From Anaerolineae bacterium (GTDB taxonomy: Bacteria; Chloroflexota; Anaerolineae; J102): 5,616 nucleotides of DNA. This document shows positions 1 through 3,849 of this stretch, piece after piece (within the stretch, counting starts at the first letter, position 1; every line of letters starts with the position of its first letter). Under the pieces are notes generated by a model. It did no database searches, was not told where the DNA came from, and saw only the letters and a program-made list of their open reading frames with translations. The DNA is taken from positions 1 through 5,616 of the forward strand of contig JALSPL010000025.1 of the NCBI GenBank assembly GCA_026985975.1, in the 5' to 3' direction. Made by a program: the position numbers and the translations under genes.

Positions 1-95
1 TCGCCGCCACACCCGGCCGCATCCCCGACGCCAGCCAGCTCCAGGCCATCCCCACGCCCCCCATCACCCTGATGAACGAACATCTGATGCAATGA
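1..95 (+). CDS. 3' end of an unidentified protein gene (partial)
   Basis: The frame whose codons begin at position 3 is open from the window edge to a TGA at 93-95. It encodes about 30 C-terminal residues rich in Pro, Ala and Thr and ending MNEHLMQ. The G/C-rich codon choice resembles the neighbouring genes. I do not recognise the family from so short a tail. The stop codon lies inside the 9-bp duplication (90-98) that flanks the inserted element, so the insertion left this C-terminus intact. If the insertion is removed, this gene's TGA would lie 1 nt before the glycosyltransferase ATG, so the two were probably one operon. A carbohydrate-related role is possible from that context only. Confidence 0.5.
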   Translation, partial: AATPGRIPDASQLQAIPTPPITLMNEHLMQ

Positions 96-98
96 TAT
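90..98. repeat. Left target-site duplication, 9 bp
   Basis: CAATGATAT directly abuts the left inverted end at 99. The identical 9-mer directly abuts the right inverted end at 340-348. Exact 9-bp duplications at both edges of an element with inverted ends are the usual footprint of transposition. It contains the TGA stop of the upstream gene. Confidence 0.8.
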
Positions 99-123
99 GG
101 GTGCGTCCTATTTCAGTTGGAGG
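99..123 (+). repeat. Left terminal inverted repeat of the MITE-like element
   Basis: Twelve outer bases (99-110) and nine inner bases (AGTTGGAGG, 115-123) are the exact reverse complement of 328-339 and 315-323. The four bases between (111-114) do not match. This gives 21 of 25 positions. Confidence 0.78.
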
Positions 124-141
124 TTAACGTCTGCCGCCACC

Positions 142-164
142 GCCTGGGGCTGATAGGCCCAGGC
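142..164 (+). other. Short hairpin inside the MITE-like element
   Basis: GCCTGGG at 142-148 pairs perfectly with CCCAGGC at 158-164 around a 9-nt loop. No T-run follows, so it is not a standard intrinsic terminator. It directly precedes the larger palindrome at 167-199. Confidence 0.5.
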
Positions 165-166
165 TC

Positions 167-199
167 AGGTGCGACGCACTTCGGAAGTGCATCGCACCT
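167..199. repeat. 33-nt imperfect palindrome (REP-like hairpin)
   Basis: AGGTGCGA (167-174) pairs with TCGCACCT (192-199). After one C/A mismatch (175, 191), GCACTT (176-181) pairs with AAGTGC (185-190), leaving a 3-nt loop CGG. That is 14 base pairs with one mismatch. Its arm GGTGCG resembles the tip of the element's own terminal repeat (GGGTGCG). No T-run follows. A decayed relative may lie at 221-227 (TGCGACG again). Confidence 0.65.
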
Positions 200-248
200 C
201 GCTAAAGCGCCTTACTCAAATGCGACGTATCGCCACTACTGAACACTG

Positions 249-283
249 TAACTGCTTACTGCTTACTGCTTACTGGATACTGC
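249..283 (+). repeat. Heptanucleotide tandem array, TTACTGC type
   Basis: Five consecutive 7-mers in register: TAACTGC, TTACTGC, TTACTGC, TTACTGG, ATACTGC. The middle three are near-perfect and the outer two degenerate. The array lies inside the MITE-like element just upstream of a TATAAT. Heptanucleotide arrays are known from filamentous cyanobacteria (STRR sequences), so the general type is described; this motif is not one I can name. Confidence 0.75.
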
Positions 284-286
284 ACT

Positions 287-292
287 TATAAT
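287..292 (+). promoter_or_regulatory. Possible -10 box supplied by the inserted element
   Basis: A perfect TATAAT lies about 55 nt upstream of the glycosyltransferase ATG. The best upstream hexamer at legal spacing (TTACTG at 263-268, 18 nt away, within the heptad array) is a poor -35. The -10 is therefore convincing and the promoter as a whole only moderate. If active, it would drive the glycosyltransferase and YbaK-family genes from inside the insertion. Confidence 0.4.
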
Positions 293-314
293 GTCGGACA
301 AAGACGCAAGAACG

Positions 315-339
315 CCTCCAACTTGTTTAGGACGCACCC
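315..339 (-). repeat. Right terminal inverted repeat of the MITE-like element
   Basis: Reverse complement of 99-123, with 12 outer and 9 inner matching bases separated by a 4-nt mismatch patch (324-327). A TTG at 323 that opens a longer glycosyltransferase frame lies inside this repeat, which argues against that start. Confidence 0.78.
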
Positions 340-348
340 CAATGATAT
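340..348. repeat. Right target-site duplication, 9 bp
   Basis: CAATGATAT, identical to 90-98, directly after the right inverted end. Its last two bases are the first two of the preferred glycosyltransferase ATG (347-349). Confidence 0.8.
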
Positions 349-1558
349 GATGCTAACGCCTCCCCGTTTTTTGATGATCTCCCCCGAATACAACTTGCAG
401 CGCGTGGGCGGACTTGGCACCCATGTTCAGGGGCTGGCTCCCCGGCTCAGCGAACGCGTGCTGTTGGATTTGATGGTGCCGCGTTATCAGGGGATGGGGG
501 ATTTGTGCGAGCCATTAGAGGCTTATGGCACGGTCTACCGCGGCGACGCCATCAGGCCCGAGCCGGGCAATGACTTTGATCTGCAGGTCTGGCGCATGAA
601 CGATCAGATCAACGCCATGATCACCCGGCATATCAACAATGGGCGACGGTTTACGCTTATGCACGCCCACGACTGGCTCAGCGGCTATGTCGCCAACGAT
701 TTGCATCAGCGTTACGCCATTCCCATGGTGGTCACCATTCACGCCACCGAGATGGGGCGGCGGCGCGGGCATGTTCATGGTCACCCGCTCAGCGAGCGCA
801 TCCACCTGGCGGAGCAATATCTGGCGCGGGAGGCGGATTTGATTATCGCTTGCAGCGAGTTTATGCGTCAGGAGATCATCGATGCGCTGCACGCAGATCC
901 TGATAAAATTCGCGTCATTCCCAACGGTGTCGAGTATAAACATCTCATCGAATTGCGTCAGAAATACGCGCTCTTTCCGCACATCCGCCGCCGCTGGGCC
1001 CAACCCGATCAGCAGTTGATCTTCTTTGTGGGCAGGCTGGAGTGGGAGAAGGGACCCGATCTGCTGGTGCAGGCCATGCCCCGGGTGCTGGCCGAGTTTC
1101 CCAACGCCCGGCTGGTGCTGGCGGGCAAGGGCTCTTACACCGGGCAGCTCATCGAGATGATTCAGAAGGCGGGCCTGGAGGAGGCCATCCAACTGGCGGG
1201 GTTCATCAGCGACGAGACCCGCAACGAGCTGTATGCAGTGGCCGATATCGCCGTGTTTCCCAGCCGCTACGAGCCTTTCGGCATTGTGGCGCTGGAAGCC
1301 ATGGCCGCGGGCGCGCCGGTGGTCGTCAGCAATGTGGGCGGGCTCAGCGAGGTGGTGGATCATGGCGTCACCGGGCTGCGGGCCGACACCACATCTGACG
1401 CCATCGCCGACGCCATCCTCGACATCCTGCATCATCCCGACCTGGCCGCGGAGCGGGCGCGGCGGGCGCAAAATGTGGTGCGCACCCAATACAGTTGGGA
1501 GCATATCGCCGATCGCGTGTTGGAAGTGTATCGCGAGTTGCTGGGAGCTGCGCCATGA
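347..1558 (+). CDS. GT4-family (GT-B fold) glycosyltransferase
   Basis: A 403-residue cytoplasmic-type retaining glycosyltransferase, resembling glycogen-synthase and sucrose-synthase-like GT4 enzymes; donor and acceptor cannot be read from the sequence. The N-terminal acceptor domain starts MISPEYNLQRVGGLGTHV, with the GGLGTH loop at residues 21-26. PNGV at 192-195 begins the donor half. GRLEWEKG (229-236) carries the R230/K235 pair expected to bind the nucleotide-sugar phosphates. EPFGIVALE (309-317) is the classic E-x7-E motif, followed by GAPVV and GGLSEVV. There is no signal peptide or membrane segment. The start is ATG at 347, with ATG 350 equally possible. The longer TTG start at 323 falls in the inserted element. 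No good Shine-Dalgarno lies upstream. The gene overlaps the next by 4 nt (ATGA). Family confidence is high, specific function low. Confidence 0.92.
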   Translation: MMLTPPRFLMISPEYNLQRVGGLGTHVQGLAPRLSERVLLDLMVPRYQGMGDLCEPLEAYGTVYRGDAIRPEPGNDFDLQVWRMNDQINAMITRHINNGRRFTLMHAHDWLSGYVANDLHQRYAIPMVVTIHATEMGRRRGHVHGHPLSERIHLAEQYLAREADLIIACSEFMRQEIIDALHADPDKIRVIPNGVEYKHLIELRQKYALFPHIRRRWAQPDQQLIFFVGRLEWEKGPDLLVQAMPRVLAEFPNARLVLAGKGSYTGQLIEMIQKAGLEEAIQLAGFISDETRNELYAVADIAVFPSRYEPFGIVALEAMAAGAPVVVSNVGGLSEVVDHGVTGLRADTTSDAIADAILDILHHPDLAAERARRAQNVVRTQYSWEHIADRVLEVYRELLGAAP

Positions 1559-2019
1559 CGCCCGCAGACCTGGCCCGCACCATCGCCCGCGAGCAGATCG
1601 ACGCCCGCCTCATCACCGACATCGGCGATACGTCCACGGTGTCGGCTGCGGCCGCGGCGCTGGGCGTCGGGGTGGACGAGATTCTGAAGACGCTGTTGTT
1701 CTTTGTGCGGGGTGCGCCGGTGGTGGTCATCAGTCATGGGATCGATCCTGTGCCCGCCCGGGCGCTGGCCGACCATTTCGGCGTGGGCAAGCGCCAGATC
1801 AAGCTGGCCCGGCCCGAACAGGTGCTGGCCGAGACCGGCTATCCTGTGGGCGGCGTGCCCCCCATCGGACATCGATTTTCCCATCCGGTGATCATGGCCC
1901 AATCCATCCTCGATTACGAAATCGTATTTGGCGGGGGCGGCGATGACAAAACCATGCTTCGCATCCCCGTGCCGGAGCTTTTGCGGCTACTGACGCCAAC
2001 GCTGCTGTCCTTGAAATAA
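1555..2019 (+). CDS. YbaK/ProX-type aminoacyl-tRNA deacylase-family protein
   Basis: A 154-residue single-domain protein of the YbaK/EbsC/ProX family, cytoplasmic enzymes that hydrolyse mischarged aminoacyl-tRNAs in trans (for example Cys-tRNA(Pro) or Ala-tRNA(Pro)). Visible hallmarks are ILKTLLF, with the conserved Lys at K45; HFGVGKRQIKLA (74-85); the signature GYPVGGVPPIGH at 95-106; and a Gly-rich segment ending GGGGDDKTMLRI (126-137). Length is typical. The substrate cannot be told from the motifs, so no symbol is given. The start at ATG 1555 overlaps the glycosyltransferase stop as ATGA and has GGGAG at 1543-1547, 7 nt upstream, which indicates translational coupling. An in-frame extension to 1495 is rejected. 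No functional link to the glycosyltransferase is evident. Confidence 0.9.
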   Translation: MTPADLARTIAREQIDARLITDIGDTSTVSAAAAALGVGVDEILKTLLFFVRGAPVVVISHGIDPVPARALADHFGVGKRQIKLARPEQVLAETGYPVGGVPPIGHRFSHPVIMAQSILDYEIVFGGGGDDKTMLRIPVPELLRLLTPTLLSLK

Positions 2020-2030
2020 CCGCCTTCGTG

Positions 2031-2064
2031 ATTCCCGCCCAGCTTGCCATCGGCGGGAGTTTTT
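2031..2064 (+). terminator. Intrinsic terminator after the YbaK-family gene
   Basis: ATTCCCGCC (2031-2039) pairs with GGCGGGAGT (2052-2060), nine pairs including one G-U, around a 12-nt loop. Five T's follow (2060-2064). It lies 12 nt after the stop codon. Its loop contains the -35 box of the following tRNA promoter. Confidence 0.75.
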
Positions 2065-2072
2065 GATAAAAT
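2044..2072 (+). promoter_or_regulatory. Sigma-70-type promoter for tRNA-Glu
   Basis: TTGCCA (2044-2049) is a 5/6 match to the -35 consensus. The spacer is exactly 17 nt, and TAAAAT (2067-2072) is a 5/6 match to the -10. Initiation near 2079 would leave about 9 nt before the mature tRNA end at 2088. The -35 lies within the loop of the upstream terminator and the -10 just beyond its T-run. Confidence 0.72.
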
Positions 2073-2087
2073 AGCCAGCGTTGAGGG

Positions 2088-2163
2088 GCCCCCATCGTCT
2101 AGGGGACTAGGATGTCAGCCTTTCAAGCTGAAGACAGGGGTTCGAATCCCCTTGGGGGCGCCA
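2088..2163 (+). tRNA. tRNA-Glu (anticodon UUC), CCA encoded
   Basis: A complete 76-nt cloverleaf. The acceptor arm GCCCCCA (2088-2094) pairs with TGGGGGC (2153-2159), followed by discriminator G2160 and encoded CCA 2161-2163. The anticodon stem TCAGC (2115-2119) pairs with GCTGA (2127-2131). The loop CTTTCAA (2120-2126) gives anticodon TTC at 2122-2124, reading GAA and GAG. The variable loop is 4 nt. The T-stem AGGGG/CCCCT encloses TTCGAAT (2141-2147). The D-arm GTCTAGGGGACTAGGA closely resembles bacterial tRNA-Glu. It has its own promoter and terminator, so it appears to be a monocistronic unit. Confidence 0.97.
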
Positions 2164-2165
2164 CA

Positions 2166-2195
2166 GGCTCCGGTCATCGACCGGGGCCTTTTTTT
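2166..2195 (+). terminator. Strong intrinsic terminator of the tRNA-Glu unit
   Basis: GGCTCCGGTC (2166-2175) pairs with GACCGGGGCC (2179-2188), ten pairs with one G-U, around a 3-nt loop. Seven T's follow (2189-2195). It begins 2 nt after the CCA. No matching T-run exists on the opposite strand, so it is not clearly bidirectional for the convergent DUF190 gene, whose stop is at 2210-2212. Confidence 0.9.
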
Positions 2196-2209
2196 ATACG
2201 CGACCAACG

Positions 2210-2536
2210 TCATCGATAGAATTTCACATCCGCCTTTTCCAGCGTCGCCAGTCCTTCTCCTATCTCGCCTTCCACCGATTCCAGGTATCTTTCCAGGCGA
2301 TCGCGAGTGTCGACGATTTCGATTATCACCGGGAGATCGGATGACAGACGCAAAATCCGGGAGGAATGAATTTTGCTTTTCCGGCCAAACCCCATCATGC
2401 CGCGCATGACGGTGGCTCCGGCCAAATCCTGCCGTTTGGCCTCTTCCACCAGCCATTCGTAGAGGGGTCGGCCATGGGCCCGGTCGTTCTCACCGATGAA
2501 AATGCGCAACAGACAACCATTCTTTTCGAATTCCAT
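2210..2536 (-). CDS. DUF190 (PII-like) protein, CrcB-associated
   Basis: A 108-residue cytoplasmic DUF190 protein. Members have a PII/GlnB-like ferredoxin fold and are often encoded beside crcB; a ligand-sensing or regulatory role is suspected but unsettled. Visible family features are LRIFIGENDR (10-19), RPLYEWLVEEAK (23-34), LAGATVMRGMMGFG (38-51), KIHSSRILRLSSDLPVIIEIVD (55-76) and the C-terminal LATLEKADVKFY. Length is typical. I chose ATG at 2536 over the GTG at 2545 because GAGGTGA sits 6 nt upstream of the ATG as a strong Shine-Dalgarno. The GTG alternative would add three residues and overlap the crcB stop as GTGA. The crcB stop lies 5 nt before this ATG, and the ribosome site is made from the last crcB codons, so the two genes are tightly coupled. 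Confidence 0.9.
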   Translation of the reverse strand: MEFEKNGCLLRIFIGENDRAHGRPLYEWLVEEAKRQDLAGATVMRGMMGFGRKSKIHSSRILRLSSDLPVIIEIVDTRDRLERYLESVEGEIGEGLATLEKADVKFYR

Positions 2537-2541
2537 GCTTG

Positions 2542-2925
2542 TCACCTCGCGATGGCGAAGGCCAGGGATTGGCCCAACCAGACGGCTCCCAGGCCCAAAA
2601 GTACGTTGACGGTGATATTCATCAGCGCTGGCAGCGTCGCGCCGTCAGCGAACATGTTGAAGGTCTCATTGCTGAACGTGGAGAAGGTGGTGAAAGCGCC
2701 CAGGAAGCCGATGAAAATCAGCAGGCGAACTTCGGGACTGAAAACGTTGTGGATGAAGGCGTAACGCACCAGGAAACCGAGGAGAAAACTGCCGAGGATG
2801 TTGACAGCCAGGGTGCCGTAGGGGAAGTGAACTGAGCGGCTGAGATCCTGGGCCCAGCCAGTGACGAGATAGCGGGAGACGGCTCCAAAGAAGCCTCCCA
2901 GACCGATGATGAAAAGACGGGACAC
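2542..2925 (-). CDS. crcB: CrcB/Fluc fluoride channel
   Basis: A 127-residue inner-membrane protein of the CrcB/Fluc family, which works as a dual-topology dimer conducting F- out of the cell to relieve fluoride toxicity. Four hydrophobic segments are visible, at roughly 4-24, 37-57, 66-84 and 98-123. Family motifs are GGFFGAVSRY (10-19), GTLAVNILGSFLLG (37-50, with the pore Asn N42), and GFLGAFTTFSTF (73-84), which holds the TM3 break and the Phe-box residues F81/F84. I chose GTG at 2925, with CGGAG 5 nt upstream; it gives the usual N-terminus and length. The longer frame to 3033 adds a hydrophilic stretch unlike the family and is rejected. A single gene suggests a homodimeric form. Downstream and coupled is DUF190. 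Confidence 0.94.
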   Translation of the reverse strand: MSRLFIIGLGGFFGAVSRYLVTGWAQDLSRSVHFPYGTLAVNILGSFLLGFLVRYAFIHNVFSPEVRLLIFIGFLGAFTTFSTFSNETFNMFADGATLPALMNITVNVLLGLGAVWLGQSLAFAIAR

Positions 2926-2950
2926 ATGAACTCCGAAAGATAGAATGATC

Positions 2951-2964
2951 GTCGCCCGGGCGAC
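2951..2964. promoter_or_regulatory. Perfect 14-bp palindrome at the predicted crcB transcript start
   Basis: GTCGCCCGGGCGAC is fully self-complementary. With the proposed crcB -10 at 2976-2971, transcription would begin at about 2964, the first base of this palindrome. It could be an operator or a 5'-end hairpin. It does not resemble the fluoride riboswitch. Confidence 0.35.
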
Positions 2965-2970
2965 TGCTCC

Positions 2971-2998
2971 ATCATAATCAATCCCGGCGGATTTGCAA
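2971..2998 (-). promoter_or_regulatory. Probable crcB-DUF190 promoter
   Basis: On the minus strand, TTGCAA (2998-2993, 4/6 to -35) and TATGAT (2976-2971, 5/6 to -10) are separated by 16 nt. Initiation near 2964 would give a leader of about 39 nt before the GTG start, long enough for the CGGAG ribosome site and too short for a typical fluoride aptamer plus expression platform. Confidence 0.5.
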
Positions 2999-3024
2999 AG
3001 ATCGGCGGACGCCGTGCAACGCAC

Positions 3025-3053
3025 TTGCCCCAATCATCATTCGCGACTACAAT
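3025..3053 (+). promoter_or_regulatory. Probable pgl-zwf promoter, predicting a leaderless mRNA
   Basis: TTGCCC (3025-3030, 4/6 to -35) and TACAAT (3048-3053, 5/6 to -10) are separated by exactly 17 nt. The usual 6-7 nt from the -10 places initiation at about 3060, the A of the pgl ATG. No Shine-Dalgarno precedes that ATG, which fits leaderless translation. Confidence 0.55.
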
Positions 3054-3059
3054 CAAACC

Positions 3060-3812
3060 ATGAATCAACCTCCTTATGAAAGTCATGATCCTGACATCCT
3101 CACCCTGCGGGCGGCGGAGCTGCTGGCCCGTATCGCCACGGACGCGGTCGCGGCCCGCGGGGTCGCTCACATCGCCATTTCCGGCGGCTCCACCCCCCGG
3201 CCTTTGTTCAAATTGCTGGCCTCGCCCGAGTGGGAGGCGCGCGTGCCCTGGGCTCACACCCATATCTGGTGGGTGGATGAGCGCTGTGTGCCCCCTGATG
3301 ATCCCGATAGCAATTACGGCGTCGCCTTTGCCTTGCTGTTCCAGCATCTGCCGGTGGTCATCACCCATCGCATTCATGGCGAGGAATCGCCCTGGCAGGC
3401 GGCTTATCTTTATGAGCAGGAGCTGGTGGAGAGCTTCAATTTGTGGGCGGGCGCCTGGCCCCGTTTCGATCTTATTCTGCTGGGCATGGGGACGGATGGG
3501 CACACCGCCTCGCTGTTTCCAGGCACAGACGCATTGGCCGAGCGGGATCATCGGGTGACGGTGGGCCATGCGCCCGCGCCCCCGCGCGATCGCGTCAGCC
3601 TGACGCTGCCGGTGCTGAATCAGGCCGCCCATGTCATCTTTCTGGTAGCGGGCGAAAACAAAGGCCCGGCGCTGACGACCATCTTCCACCAGGGCGGCGG
3701 CGATCCGCCCTTGCCGGCCTCGTTGGTGCGGCCCGAGGATGGCCATTTGCTGTGGTTGCTGGATACGACTGCGCAACAGGCCGCGGGCCTGGATTTGTTG
3801 CAGGATTGTTGA
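3060..3812 (+). CDS. pgl: 6-phosphogluconolactonase
   Basis: A 250-residue cytoplasmic enzyme of the glucosamine/galactosamine-6-phosphate isomerase (NagB) fold. It hydrolyses 6-phospho-D-glucono-1,5-lactone to 6-phosphogluconate, the second step of the oxidative pentose phosphate pathway. Motifs in order are the phosphate loop SGGSTPRPLF (41-50); VDERCVPPDDPDSNY (72-86), with the DER core and conserved Asn; and LLGMGTDGHTASLFPG (140-155), with D146/H148 at the expected active-site position. GENKG follows near the C-terminus, where the family carries a conserved Lys. Length matches the family. ATG 3060 is preferred because the coding match begins soon after it. It lacks a ribosome site and matches a promoter that would start transcription at the ATG. 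zwf follows after 37 nt. Confidence 0.95.
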   Translation: MNQPPYESHDPDILTLRAAELLARIATDAVAARGVAHIAISGGSTPRPLFKLLASPEWEARVPWAHTHIWWVDERCVPPDDPDSNYGVAFALLFQHLPVVITHRIHGEESPWQAAYLYEQELVESFNLWAGAWPRFDLILLGMGTDGHTASLFPGTDALAERDHRVTVGHAPAPPRDRVSLTLPVLNQAAHVIFLVAGENKGPALTTIFHQGGGDPPLPASLVRPEDGHLLWLLDTTAQQAAGLDLLQDC

Positions 3813-3849
3813 TCGAACTTTCCTTTCTTTCTCTCTCATCGAGACTATC

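Larger units (their letters stand above)
99..339. mobile_element. MITE-like non-autonomous insertion, 241 bp
   Basis: The element is bounded by imperfect inverted repeats: 99-123 pairs with 315-339, with 12 perfect outer base pairs (GGGTGCGTCCTA at 99-110 against TAGGACGCACCC at 328-339), a 4-nt unpaired patch, and 9 perfect inner pairs. A perfect 9-bp direct duplication (CAATGATAT) abuts both ends. It has no credible ORF, so it would need a transposase in trans. Inside are a 7-bp hairpin (142-164), a long palindrome (167-199), a heptanucleotide array (249-283) and a perfect TATAAT (287-292). Nine-bp duplications are known for several IS groups, including IS1, the IS4-family IS10/IS50, and IS903; I cannot assign a family. 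It splits what looks like a former operon junction without damaging either coding sequence. Confidence 0.78.

Noticed and set aside
249..283. CRISPR-like repeats in the heptad array
   Set aside because: Units are 7 nt with no spacers, so this is a simple tandem repeat. The same holds for 5461-5526.
323..346. N-terminal extension of the glycosyltransferase from TTG 323
   Set aside because: It lies in the right inverted repeat and duplication of the inserted element, has no ribosome site, and adds residues before a normal GT4 N-terminus.
515..1504. Long minus-strand frame of 329 codons opposite the glycosyltransferase
   Set aside because: Shadow of a G/C-rich gene. The plus strand carries a complete GT4 protein with motifs; the shadow has no recognisable domain.
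2161..2210. Integration (att) site at the tRNA-Glu 3' end
   Set aside because: The tRNA is directly followed by its terminator and the housekeeping DUF190/crcB genes; no integrase gene or repeated tRNA 3' end is seen in the window.
2926..3033. 36-residue N-terminal extension of crcB
   Set aside because: Hydrophilic, unlike CrcB, overlaps the probable promoter, and the GTG at 2925 has its own ribosome site and gives the family length.
2926..3059. Fluoride riboswitch upstream of crcB
   Set aside because: I looked for the conserved aptamer segments on the minus strand and did not find them. The predicted leader of about 39 nt is also too short.
3739..3849. 37-codon upstream extension of zwf into pgl
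   Set aside because: Low-complexity Cys/Arg-rich sequence from an alternative frame of pgl; ATG 3850 gives the standard G6PD start.
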